Origin: Burkholderiales bacterium
Lineage (GTDB): Bacteria; Pseudomonadota; Gammaproteobacteria; Burkholderiales; Casimicrobiaceae
Length of the DNA: 11,774 nt
Direction of reading: 5' to 3'
NCBI GenBank assembly: GCA_025354075.1
Contig: JANXNO010000657.1
Span: forward strand, 1-11,774
The notes under the pieces were generated by a model. The model saw nothing but the letters and a program-made list of their open reading frames with translations. It made no database searches and was not told the DNA's origin. Below, one piece after another: positions 1-7,386 of the stretch. Within the stretch, counting starts at the first letter, position 1. Each line of letters begins with the position of its first letter. The translations under genes were made by a program, and so were the position numbers.

Positions 1-28
1 TCCCCTCGATGGAAGGGTTAGGCGTCAC
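1..28 (-). other. attC: Partial attC recombination site of the first integron cassette
   Basis: Read on the minus strand, the cassette gene ends in TGA inside GTGACGCCTAAC (28 to 17). This contains GCCTAAC, which fits the inverse core RYYYAAC (R'') of integron attC sites. It is followed by a 5-base spacer CCTTC and then CATCGAGGGGA (11 to 1). That is the same order and spacing as the R''-spacer-L'' half of well-known cassettes such as aadA. The L'-R' half, with its GTTRRRY core, must lie left of base 1. The identification rests on these motifs, on the matching core at 638-644 and on the intI gene next door. Confidence 0.82.
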
Positions 29-627
29 TGTACGTCGTAGAGCCCACGGCTGACTGCGAATTGGGTGCATCTTGAATCCAGGCTCTCTGAGTTCGACCAA
101 AATTCCTTCTCAAGGGCGTCGAGTGCGAGTCCACGCTTGTCCTTGATGTCGAGAGCTTCGATCTCGGGCAGAAGTGTGTTCCTTGCCTCGAAGTTAACAG
201 GGACCGGATGATCACCGAAGAGCAACTCCTTGGCTTCGAGAACTAGAGCGTACGTGCGAGACGCTTCGAGCTCAAGCAACCCGTCCAAAGCTAGGCCATA
301 CAGTTCGCCCGAGTGATTTGCGAAGAATTGGTAGAAGCCGCCGTTGAATACCTCGCCAAGGAGGCACCTGACCGCATAGTAGGTTCGTTCGCTTGGAGAC
401 AGGATCGAGACTCCGCCGGTCTGGGAGTGCACACGGCGAACGAGGTCAAGCCAGAAGAGCCGTGCGGGGCTCTTGTCATACTTTCGCTCGTCTTCCCGCT
501 GGCGCTTGCCTGCCTCAATGCGATCGCGATACCCGCCCTTGCAAGGCATGCACAAGCCGGAGTTCTTGGCAGCTGTGTCAGTGTGGATGAGTTCGCCACA
601 AGCGGAGCAGGGTACGCGGTTGGTCAT
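25..627 (-). CDS. DUF4375 (DMP19-like) protein with N-terminal zinc-ribbon motif, cassette-borne
   Basis: The product is 200 aa with no signal peptide or membrane segment. Residues 7-29 carry two CxxC knuckles (C7-C10 and C26-C29), a likely zinc ribbon. A charged linker (about 31-52) follows. The rest (about 58-195) is a helical domain with FNGGFYQFFANHSGE at 94-108, the signature stretch of the DUF4375 family, to which the Neisseria DNA-mimic protein DMP19 belongs. The function of this protein is unknown. A DNA-mimic or regulatory role is only a family-based guess. The ATG start lies 11 bases after the cassette core and has no clear Shine-Dalgarno, so expression probably depends on the promoter in attI and an unusual or weak initiation. 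The TGA stop sits inside the attC outer stem. It would be transcribed from the leftward promoter at 666-695. Confidence 0.85.
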   Translation of the reverse strand: MTNRVPCSACGELIHTDTAAKNSGLCMPCKGGYRDRIEAGKRQREDERKYDKSPARLFWLDLVRRVHSQTGGVSILSPSERTYYAVRCLLGEVFNGGFYQFFANHSGELYGLALDGLLELEASRTYALVLEAKELLFGDHPVPVNFEARNTLLPEIEALDIKDKRGLALDALEKEFWSNSESLDSRCTQFAVSRGLYDVQ

Positions 628-642
628 TGCGTGTGACGCCTA

Positions 643-662
643 ACGTGTTTTAACGAACACGT
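643..662. repeat. Inverted repeat at the attI crossover
   Basis: ACGTGTT (643-649) and AACACGT (656-662) are perfect 7-bp arms around TTAACG. The left arm overlaps the recombination core and the right arm ends just before the candidate Pc -10 box. It may be an integrase-binding pair or a leader hairpin in the cassette mRNA. Neither role can be shown from sequence alone. Confidence 0.5.
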
Positions 663-665
663 GAA

Positions 666-695
666 AGTATAACTTTTTAATAGTGCGTTTGGCAA
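666..695 (-). promoter_or_regulatory. Candidate cassette promoter Pc
   Basis: On the minus strand TTGCCA (695-690) and TATACT (671-666) stand 18 bp apart, close to the sigma-70 consensus. The start of transcription would fall near 659, upstream of the attI core, so every cassette to the left would be read from it. A Pc within or beside attI is the normal arrangement in integrons. Confidence 0.62.
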
Positions 696-740
696 TTTGC
701 TGATTTGTCATTTCGTGCATTCTATGTTTGGTTGGAAAAT

Positions 741-763
741 TGATATACTGTTTTAATGAACAG
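741..763 (+). promoter_or_regulatory. intI promoter with LexA box over the start codon
   Basis: TGATATACT at 741-749 is an extended -10 element (TG-n-TATACT), which can work without a good -35 box. None is visible at the right distance. CTGTTTTAATGAACAG at 748-763 fits the CTG-N10-CAG LexA operator, and its context (TA before, TT after) also fits. The operator overlaps the last bases of the -10 box and the ATG at 756-758, so LexA would block transcription directly. SOS control of integron integrases is established for several systems; here it is inferred from the motif. Confidence 0.8.
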
Positions 764-1811
764 TTTAACTGATGAGCGCGAAAAGCCAGCCAAGCCGCGC
801 TTGCTGACGCAAGTTCGCGAGCGGATTCGTTTTCATCATTTTGCGCTTTCTACTGAGAAAGTCTACGTTCACTGGATTCGTTTTTTCATTCGCTTTCATG
901 GGTTACGGCATCCTGAAACGATGGGGCGGGTGGAGGTTGAGGCGTTTTTGACGCATTTGGCGAGTGAGCGCAATGTGGCGGCGTCAACGCATCGGCAGGC
1001 GCTCTCGGCACTGCTCTTTTTGTATCGTGAGGTGCTCAACATTGAGCTGCCGTGGATGATGGAGATCGGTCGCCCGAAAACGCCGCAGCGACTGCCCGAG
1101 GTGCTGACAGTCGGCGAGGTGCTGCGCACCCTGTCGTTAATGCAGGGCGAGCACGCGACGTTGGCGAAATTGCTTTACGGCACGGGCATGCGCATTTTGG
1201 AGGGCATGCGGCTGCGCACTAAGGACGTGGACTTTGAGCGTGGAGCGATCATCGTGCGCGAAGCTAAGGGTGGCAAGGACCGCGTGGTGATGCTGCCGCG
1301 CTCGCTGCGCGATGAATTGAAGCAACAACTGCGGTTAAGCCATGCCATTTGGGAAGCTGATCGCGCGGCGAAGCTGCCCGGTGTTGAAATGCCGCATGCC
1401 TTAGCCGTGAAGTATCCGCGCGCGGGGGAGAGCTGGGGCTGGCATTGGCTGTTTCCGCAAGCGGCCATCGCTGCGGATCCGCGCACGGGTAAGCGGCGTC
1501 GTCATCATGCGTACCCGCAAACGTTTCGCCGCGCGCTGACGGTGGCGCTGCGCGCGGCGGGGGTTACCAAACCGGCGACGGTGCATACGCTGCGACATTC
1601 GTTTGCGACGCATTTGTTGCAGAGCGGCGCGGATATTCGTACCGTGCAGACGTTGCTCGGCCACGCCGATGTGTCGACCACGATGATCTACACACACGTT
1701 CTGAAGATTGCCGGTGGTGCGCCGAGTCCGCTGGATGAACTCGATTTCAATGCACCAGCGCGGTACCGGGACGATGAAACGCTGGCCCGGTTGAATGCGA
1801 TACCTGCCTGA
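756..1811 (+). CDS. intI: Integron integrase (site-specific tyrosine recombinase)
   Basis: The protein (351 aa) recombines single-stranded attC hairpins with double-stranded attI to insert or excise cassettes. A SAM-like N-terminal DNA-binding domain covers about residues 15-100 and the catalytic domain about 113-320. The catalytic residues R146, K171, H277, R280, H303 and nucleophile Y312 are all present, at the numbers I recall for class 1 IntI1. The insert that separates integron integrases from XerC/D is visible at about 208-235 ([11 protein letters not shown], then a W-rich stretch ending FPQ). The start at 756 gives the usual distance to the RERIR segment, but there is no Shine-Dalgarno and the -10 box ends 6 bases before the ATG, so the mRNA may be leaderless. 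Divergence from the cassette is typical. Nothing suggests inactivation. Confidence 0.95.
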   Translation: MNSLTDEREKPAKPRLLTQVRERIRFHHFALSTEKVYVHWIRFFIRFHGLRHPETMGRVEVEAFLTHLASERNVAASTHRQALSALLFLYREVLNIELPWMMEIGRPKTPQRLPEVLTVGEVLRTLSLMQGEHATLAKLLYGTGMRILEGMRLRTKDVDFERGAIIVREAKGGKDRVVMLPRSLRDELKQQLRLSHAIWEADRAAKLPGVEMPHALAVKYPRAGESWGWHWLFPQAAIAADPRTGKRRRHHAYPQTFRRALTVALRAAGVTKPATVHTLRHSFATHLLQSGADIRTVQTLLGHADVSTTMIYTHVLKIAGGAPSPLDELDFNAPARYRDDETLARLNAIPA

Positions 1812-1982
1812 ATTTCGTTAACAGCTTTTTCGCGTAATGCCCGATGCATATCGGCTTGGTAGCCAATATATGCAATTGTCGACTATACGCTCTTATCGCT
1901 TTAAGCCCTTATCGGATAAGCGTTCGCGCGGAAAGACAATGGTCAACCAACACGCTCGGGCTTGACGAATCCTGCTGCGCCG
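1812..1982. repeat. Convergent intI-plsB gap with clustered repeats
   Basis: No gene is seen in this 171-bp gap between two convergent genes. TGCATAT (1845-1851) pairs with ATATGCA (1868-1874) and encloses TTGG/CCAA (1856-1859 and 1863-1866), giving a nested hairpin. CCGAT/ATCGG (1841-1845 and 1850-1854) is an alternative pairing. Further on, GCTCTTATCG (1889-1898) recurs as GCCCTTATCG (1905-1914), a 10-bp direct repeat with one mismatch at a 16-bp step, and CTTATC (1908-1913) is mirrored by GATAAG (1915-1920). A transcription-termination role for the first hairpin is possible, but it lacks a U tract. No attC core pair is seen. Confidence 0.5.
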
Positions 1983-4577
1983 CTACGTCGCAGCGGTTGC
2001 GGCACCGCGCTGCGCCGCGCTCGCGCCATGCCCCGCCGCGCGCAGCACGGCAGCCCGCGTGTCCGGCGGCAGCAAAAACGCGGCGTCCTCGGCACGCGCC
2101 AAGAGCGCGGGCTCAAAGTGCACGCAATCAGCCGCATCAAGTCGCACCAGCCCTGCCCGCAGCAACGCATCAAACGCCGAACGAAACTGCGTGCGATCTG
2201 AAAACTCGGGCGCGTTGAAGACGTGCGTCATCGCCAGATGTTGCGCGGCTTGCTGACAAAGTGTTTCTAATGATTCGCGACTCTTTTCTCCACTTTCGCC
2301 TCGCACAACGAGCGCCAGCATTAATGCGTGTCGTGTGAGCGTTGGGCGAATCGTCGATGCGAGCACTTCGAGATGCATCGCTGCGTCGGTGCCTTGCGGT
2401 GACGCGCTCACTACGTTGGCTTCTGTTTCAATGGTCGCCCAGTGATCGGTGCCGAGCGTTTCCAGCGTCCGTTCAAACGCAAGAAATTTCGGCGTCACCG
2501 GTCCCAGGTCAGCCAAAGGCTCGTCTACGGCAAAGTCAAACTGCGCGTCTGCATGAGTCTCGCGCCACGGCGGCAGGTACAGCTCGGATTCGAGCAACAC
2601 GTACAGTTCGCGCGCCAACCGCGCCAGTTTGGTTTTTCCGATCACGCCGTGCTGCACGATCAGGCACGCGAGCAGCCCCGGCAGCGCGAAGCAATGCAGC
2701 ACGTTGTTGCGAAAATAGGTCAGCGAAACCGCCGCCGTCGGCTCGGCCAACACCACATCGCCCAGAGGATGAGACTTGCGCGTGAGGTAACCCATGCGCG
2801 CGGTGTACGCGATGGCCTCTGCGCCCGTGAGTTTGGTTGGCACGGCTTCGGGTGCGGTGCGCGATTGCGACACGAGATGAAGCAACCGCTCGACGATGCT
2901 TGCAAGTTGCGCCGCATCTGCCGCGTGTTTGGGCGTCGCGAGCAATGCGGTTGCAACGACGGCGACGGGGTTCAAATGCACCGCGCCATTGATGCGCTCG
3001 GCAATCTGCCGTGATACTTCGGTCAGCGCGCGTCGTCGCAGCGACTTGTCGGCAAGCCAGTCGTCCATGCCTTTTGCGCCCTCAGCGTCGAGCAGTTCAC
3101 CCAACGCGATGGGCCTTGCAAAGCTCACGCCCACTGCGCCAAAACGCTCGCGACGCAAATCGCGTATGGCGGTGACCAATCCGAAGATTGATTCTTTTCG
3201 TTTGGCCTTGCCTGCCAGCTCCTCCGTATAACTGCCGCCTTCCATCAGCTTTTCGTAACCGATGTAAACCGGGATAAACAGCAGTGGTCGCGCGTGCTCA
3301 CGCAGATAACTTTGCACCGTCATCGAGATCAGTCCCGCTTTCGGCGGCAGCAGTCGTCCCGTGCGCGAGCGACCGCCTTCGACGAAATATTCCATCGGAA
3401 AGCCACGCTTCAAGACCTCATGAACGTACGCGGCAAACACTTCGCCGTACAACTCGTCGTTCTTGAAAGATCGCCGCAAAAAGAACGCGCCGCCACGACG
3501 AAGAATGCCACCGACAATCGGCAGATTGAGGTTCGCGCCCGCTGCGATGTGCGGCACGGTCAAACCGATTTTGTGAACGACGTACGACAGCAACAAGTAA
3601 TCAATATGGCTGCGGTGACACGGCACATACACCAGCGTGTTGTCCTTAGCCAGCGCTTGCAAACGTTCCACACCGCGCAGATCAACGCCGTCGTAAATGC
3701 GGTTCCACAAACGGCCTAGCAGCCCTTCCATAATGCGTACCAAAAGGTACGAATAGTCAGCGGCGATCTCGCGACCGATGCTGTCGGCCCGCGCCTCGAC
3801 TTTGGCGAGCGTGGTTTTCTTGTCATCGACTTCGCGAAGAATCGCTCCGCGCACGCGCGGCTCACGCATCATGCTGTCGATCAGCGTGCGCCGATGCGAC
3901 AAATCGGGCCCAATCGCCGCCTCGCGCTCAGTGCGAAATTCCGTGCGCAACAAACGTGCCGCCCGACGAACAATGCGCTCGCGATCCAGCCCCTCAATCT
4001 GCGCGATATGGATCAGCTCAGCCAGTGAAATTACCTCGCCAAACTTGGCAATGACCGAGCGACGAAAGAAGATCATTGCGAACAGTTGCTTCAACCGCGA
4101 GCGCCCACCCCACCCCTCCGCCGCCCACAATCGCAGCCAGCGCAGGCCTCGTAATGGTGAGTCTTCGCGTTCTTCACGCTCCGGCGCGCGGCCCCAGAAG
4201 ATGCTCACCGGAATCAGTTGCACGTCCGCCATGCGGCCCTCAGCCACGGCATCCACCAGTCGCGTTAGCCGTTGCGCTGAAACCCCGCTGCGATCCTCAT
4301 GCAGCGCAAAGAACGCGTGACGCTCTGGACGCGCGCCGAGGTTCTGGGGCGCGAGCAGTGGTGCGTGTGATTTCGGAATGTCGTGGCGTCGCGTCAAGTC
4401 ATCAAGCAACGCGCTGTTGGTCAGTGACGGGCGCGGCAACACATAGCAAACGGGTGCAGTGGGCTCGATGATCAGCGGGTGCGGAAACACCTGAACCCGC
4501 ACCCACAGCGTCAACAGCCGCCGCACTAACGACTGAAACCAGCGTTGCGGAGCTTCCAGGAAATCGATGCTGTTCAT
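1983..4577 (-). CDS. plsB: Glycerol-3-phosphate 1-O-acyltransferase
   Basis: This inner-membrane enzyme acylates sn-glycerol 3-phosphate at position 1, the first step of phospholipid synthesis. At 864 aa it is somewhat longer than the E. coli enzyme (about 807 aa). The four acyltransferase blocks are in order: HRSHID at 321-326 (the catalytic HX4D pair H321/D326), FFLRRSF at 365-371, FVEGGRSRTGR at 398-408 and IPVYIGYE at 435-442. The N-terminal 300 residues and the C-terminal half are of the PlsB type, not the short PlsC type. Its ATG overlaps the miaA stop as ATGA, so it is probably translationally coupled and is the last gene of the operon. The tail is rich in Ala and may be variable. It converges on intI. 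Confidence 0.94.
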   Translation of the reverse strand: MNSIDFLEAPQRWFQSLVRRLLTLWVRVQVFPHPLIIEPTAPVCYVLPRPSLTNSALLDDLTRRHDIPKSHAPLLAPQNLGARPERHAFFALHEDRSGVSAQRLTRLVDAVAEGRMADVQLIPVSIFWGRAPEREEREDSPLRGLRWLRLWAAEGWGGRSRLKQLFAMIFFRRSVIAKFGEVISLAELIHIAQIEGLDRERIVRRAARLLRTEFRTEREAAIGPDLSHRRTLIDSMMREPRVRGAILREVDDKKTTLAKVEARADSIGREIAADYSYLLVRIMEGLLGRLWNRIYDGVDLRGVERLQALAKDNTLVYVPCHRSHIDYLLLSYVVHKIGLTVPHIAAGANLNLPIVGGILRRGGAFFLRRSFKNDELYGEVFAAYVHEVLKRGFPMEYFVEGGRSRTGRLLPPKAGLISMTVQSYLREHARPLLFIPVYIGYEKLMEGGSYTEELAGKAKRKESIFGLVTAIRDLRRERFGAVGVSFARPIALGELLDAEGAKGMDDWLADKSLRRRALTEVSRQIAERINGAVHLNPVAVVATALLATPKHAADAAQLASIVERLLHLVSQSRTAPEAVPTKLTGAEAIAYTARMGYLTRKSHPLGDVVLAEPTAAVSLTYFRNNVLHCFALPGLLACLIVQHGVIGKTKLARLARELYVLLESELYLPPWRETHADAQFDFAVDEPLADLGPVTPKFLAFERTLETLGTDHWATIETEANVVSASPQGTDAAMHLEVLASTIRPTLTRHALMLALVVRGESGEKSRESLETLCQQAAQHLAMTHVFNAPEFSDRTQFRSAFDALLRAGLVRLDAADCVHFEPALLARAEDAAFLLPPDTRAAVLRAAGHGASAAQRGAATAAT

Positions 4578-5506
4578 ACAGCAGATTGTGCCTGCTTGAT
4601 GAGGAGTGCCGCCCGGTCAACCGCGTCCGCAGAATCACATTCGACAACATCGCCGTCAAAACTGCGCAGCCACGTAATTTGTCGTTTGGCAAGTTGCCGC
4701 GTGGCGAATAGCGCGCGGTCAAACATCTCTGCTTTTGGCGCACGGCCTTCCAGCACATCCAGCACTTGTCGATAACCAACGCAACGCATCGATGGCATAT
4801 CGGCGGTCAATATGTACTTGCTGCGCAGCGATTCAACTTCTGCCACGAAGTCCTGCGCAAACATGGTGTCGAGTCGCGCGGCGCAGCGCGAATGCAGCCA
4901 CGCGCGATCACCGGGAAGCCAGCGCAACACGAGACTGCGCAGCCCGGCAAGCGCGGGCTTGCGCTGACCTTGCAGCGCCGACAACGGTGTGCCTGCAATC
5001 ATCCAGACTTCCAGCGCACGTTCGATACGCTGCGTGTCAGTTGGCGGCAAACGAGTGGCTGTTGCGGGATCGACTTTCATCAGTTCCGCGTGCAGCGATT
5101 CAACGCCGTCAAGCTCTCGACGTGCGCTCAATTCAGCGCGAATAGCAGCGTCGGCCGGTGGCACGTCGCTCATGCCATTGACCAGCATGTTGGCGTACAT
5201 CATCGTGCCACCGACCAGCAGCGGCATGCGACCACGCGATTGAATATCGGCAATCGCCGCCTGACAATCGACGACGAAACGCGCGACGGAATAGCTCGAA
5301 GTCGGATCAATCAAATCGATCAGATGATGCGGCACCTGTGCCCGCTCCGCCGCGCTCGGCTTGGCGGTGCCGATATCCATGTCGCGATAAACGAGCGCGG
5401 AATCGATGCTGACAATCTCCGCGTCGAATCGCCCAGCAAGCTGCATAGCCGCAGCGCTTTTTCCCGAGGCCGTCGGACCTACCAGCAAGACGACGGGAGC
5501 CGCCAT
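4574..5506 (-). CDS. miaA: tRNA dimethylallyltransferase
   Basis: MiaA transfers the dimethylallyl group to the N6 of A37 in tRNAs that read UNN codons, the first step towards ms2i6A. The 310-aa length is normal. Visible landmarks are the P-loop GPTASGKS (10-17), DSALVYRDMDIGTAKP (35-50, with catalytic Asp35), HHLIDLIDP (60-68), LVGGTMMY (97-104, with the conserved Thr101) and RQLAKRQITWLR near the C terminus. One mild difference is MMYANML where many homologues have MLYFKAL. The ATG shares one base with the mutL stop (TGATG) and the stop overlaps plsB, so all three genes look coupled. Confidence 0.95.
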   Translation of the reverse strand: MAAPVVLLVGPTASGKSAAAMQLAGRFDAEIVSIDSALVYRDMDIGTAKPSAAERAQVPHHLIDLIDPTSSYSVARFVVDCQAAIADIQSRGRMPLLVGGTMMYANMLVNGMSDVPPADAAIRAELSARRELDGVESLHAELMKVDPATATRLPPTDTQRIERALEVWMIAGTPLSALQGQRKPALAGLRSLVLRWLPGDRAWLHSRCAARLDTMFAQDFVAEVESLRSKYILTADMPSMRCVGYRQVLDVLEGRAPKAEMFDRALFATRQLAKRQITWLRSFDGDVVECDSADAVDRAALLIKQAQSAV

Positions 5507-7386
5507 CAGCGACCGCGCATGAACAACGCGTCCAGTTCTTTGAGCGTCAGGTGATACCAGGTCGGTCGGCCGTGATTGCAGGAGCCTGCGCGCTCGGTGG
5601 CTTCCATCTCGCGCAACAACGCGTTCATTTCGGTGACTGTCAGCACGCGATTGGCACGCACGGCAGCGTGGCAGGCCATCGTCGATAGCAGTTCATCACG
5701 ACGCGATTCGATCATGACACTGACGCCAAGCTCGTCCAATTCCGCGAGCACGCTGTGCAGCAGCGCTTCAGGTGCAGCGTCTGCGAGCAACGTCGGCACG
5801 CTGCGCAACGTCAATGCGCGCTGCCCAACGACGCTCACATCAAAGCCTAATTGCTGCAAGGCTTCGCGATGCGTTTCTGCGGAGCCTACTTCTTTTTCAC
5901 TCGCGTTGATCACACTTGGGATGAGCAGACGTTGTGTCGCAACTACGTCGGTCACCTGCGATTTCAAGCCTTCATAAACGATGCGTTCATGCGCGGCATG
6001 CATGTCGATCAGTACTAATCCCGCCGTGTTTTGCGAGAGGATGTAGATGCCGTGCAGTTGCGCCAGCGCGAAGCCAAGCGGGAACTCGGTGGCGGGCAAA
6101 GGCTTTGCCGCAGGCGGCCCTACGACTTCGCTTTGTGGCGAAAAAAAGTATTGCGCAACGCGTTCAGATGCGCCAACGACAGGCCGCGCTTGATACGGCG
6201 GATAGGAAGCGAACGATGATTGTGTTGACGTGGATTCAACGATGGGCGAAGCAACCGGCGACGCACCAACGCCTCGATCCCCAAGCAATTTCTGCGCCGC
6301 CGACACGGCTGGCTGCGACGCTGCATTGCCGCTCATCGCACGATCCACGGCGCGCCGCACAAACTGATGCACTGCCTGAGATTCGCGAAAGCGCACTTCG
6401 GTTTTTGCCGGATGCACGTTCACGTCCACCGCACGCGGATCGAGTGTAAGTTTGAGCACAAAACTCGGCGCCGCGCCGCCATGCATCTGATCGCGCAACG
6501 CGTCTCGAATGGCGTGCAGCACCACCTTGTCGCGCACCCAGCGACCATTGACAAACAGGTGTTGGGCATCGCGATTCGGCACGGCGCTGTTTGGCTTGAG
6601 TACAAAGCCTTCAATCGCAAGCAACCCCGCACCCGCATTGATTGACGTTGCCGCGTTCAACCATTCGGTACCGAGCACCACCGCAACCCGAGCGGGCCAT
6701 GACTGCACCGGCCAGCGATGCACGGCGCGGCTGTTATGTGTGAGCTGCAACGCGATATCGCTGCGGGCGAGACCCAGACGGCGCACAGCATCCATACAAT
6801 GCGCGTATTCCGTCGCTTCCGACTTCAAAAAACGTCGTCGCGCCGGTGTATTGAAAAACAGTTCTGCGACCGTAACCGTCGTGCCGAGCCTCGCGCTAAC
6901 CGGCTCGGACGGTTCGCCCTGGCCACCTTCCGTCTTCAGACGAAACGCGCTTGGTGCCCCCTGCGGTCGGCTAGTGATCGACAGCCGCGCCACCGATGCA
7001 ATCGACGCCAGCGCTTCGCCACGAAAGCCAAAACTGGTCACCGATTCGAGATCATCAAACGAGGCGATTTTCGAAGTCGCATGGCGCGCAATCGCGAGTG
7101 GCAATTCGGTAGCACCGATACCGCGCCCGTCGTCAGTCACCTGCATTAGCACCGCGCCGCCACCGGCCAGCTCCACTTCGATGGCGCGCGCGCCACCGTC
7201 CACCGCGTTTTCCAGCAATTCCTTGAGGGCAGCGGCAGGGCGCTCGATGACCTCGCCCGCCGCGATCTGGTTGACCAGATGATCGGGTAGTGTCTGGATT
7301 TTTCGTGCGCTTTGTCGCGATTCGGCGACAGCAGGAATAGTCTCAAATGCGCCAACTGGCGCGGCCTCTGGCAGAATCGCGGGCAC
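5506..7386 (-). CDS. mutL: DNA mismatch repair protein MutL, endonuclease type
   Basis: MutL couples mismatch recognition by MutS to strand removal. The GHKL ATPase landmarks are clear: QIAAGEVIERPA, KELLENAVDGGA (catalytic Glu and Mg-binding Asn), DDGRGIG, RHATSKI and GFRGEAL. The C-terminal domain has DMHAAHERIVYE, a DQHA(X)2E(X)4E metal site with Met for Gln, plus ACHAAVRA and CNHGRPT. This marks the nicking MutL of bacteria that lack MutH. The start is uncertain. I chose GTG at 7386 (626 aa), preceded by AGG. GTG at 7446 (646 aa) is also in frame, but adds residues coded by AT-rich, atypical codons and has no ribosome site. Either way 29-49 residues precede the conserved IQTLPD, longer than usual. 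It heads mutL-miaA-plsB. The reading frame stays open antisense to the next gene, which is not meaningful. Confidence 0.93.
   Translation of the reverse strand: MPAILPEAAPVGAFETIPAVAESRQSARKIQTLPDHLVNQIAAGEVIERPAAALKELLENAVDGGARAIEVELAGGGAVLMQVTDDGRGIGATELPLAIARHATSKIASFDDLESVTSFGFRGEALASIASVARLSITSRPQGAPSAFRLKTEGGQGEPSEPVSARLGTTVTVAELFFNTPARRRFLKSEATEYAHCMDAVRRLGLARSDIALQLTHNSRAVHRWPVQSWPARVAVVLGTEWLNAATSINAGAGLLAIEGFVLKPNSAVPNRDAQHLFVNGRWVRDKVVLHAIRDALRDQMHGGAAPSFVLKLTLDPRAVDVNVHPAKTEVRFRESQAVHQFVRRAVDRAMSGNAASQPAVSAAQKLLGDRGVGASPVASPIVESTSTQSSFASYPPYQARPVVGASERVAQYFFSPQSEVVGPPAAKPLPATEFPLGFALAQLHGIYILSQNTAGLVLIDMHAAHERIVYEGLKSQVTDVVATQRLLIPSVINASEKEVGSAETHREALQQLGFDVSVVGQRALTLRSVPTLLADAAPEALLHSVLAELDELGVSVMIESRRDELLSTMACHAAVRANRVLTVTEMNALLREMEATERAGSCNHGRPTWYHLTLKELDALFMRGR

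Larger units (their letters stand above)
1..643 (-). mobile_element. First integron gene cassette (5' part complete, attC end cut off)
   Basis: The unit runs leftwards from the recombination point G|TTAGGC (between 644 and 643) through one open reading frame into the attC half-site at the window edge. It holds a single promoterless gene, fits cassette size, and has almost no non-coding DNA apart from the att sequences. The ends carry a perfect 12-bp inverted repeat, GTTAGGCGTCAC at 17-28 (+ strand) against GTGACGCCTAAC at 633-644. In an excised circle these arms would meet and lengthen the outer attC stem. Its position next to attI would make it the most recently gained cassette, if integration happens at attI as in studied integrons. 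Confidence 0.82.
638..700 (-). other. attI: attI, the integrase-proximal recombination site
   Basis: On the minus strand the sequence TAAAACACGTTAGGC leads into the cassette. It resembles the end of class 1 attI (TAAAACAAAGTTAGGC), with GTTAGGC at 644-638 fitting the GTTRRRY core. It lies between a divergently oriented intI and the first cassette, exactly where attI must be. The outer limit towards intI is an estimate, because attI sites are poorly conserved away from the core. Additional GTT-containing motifs (GTTCGTT, GTTAAAA on the minus strand) could be further integrase contacts, but this is inference. Confidence 0.75.

Noticed and set aside
313..636. 107-aa plus-strand frame opposite the cassette gene
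   Set aside because: Cassette genes read away from attI. The other strand has the DUF4375 signature, and this frame resembles nothing.
756..1811. Reading intI as a phage integrase or XerC/XerD
   Set aside because: The extra [11 protein letters not shown] insert, catalytic residue numbers equal to those I recall for IntI1, and adjacent attI/attC sites fit an integron integrase.
1889..1920. CRISPR-like array or second attC in the intI-plsB gap
   Set aside because: There are only two short imperfect copies, and no paired RYYYAAC/GTTRRRY cores.
1943..4471. Several plus-strand open frames of 60-190 aa opposite plsB
   Set aside because: They are rich in Arg, Ser and Ala with no motifs, and lie wholly antisense to a gene with clear conserved blocks.
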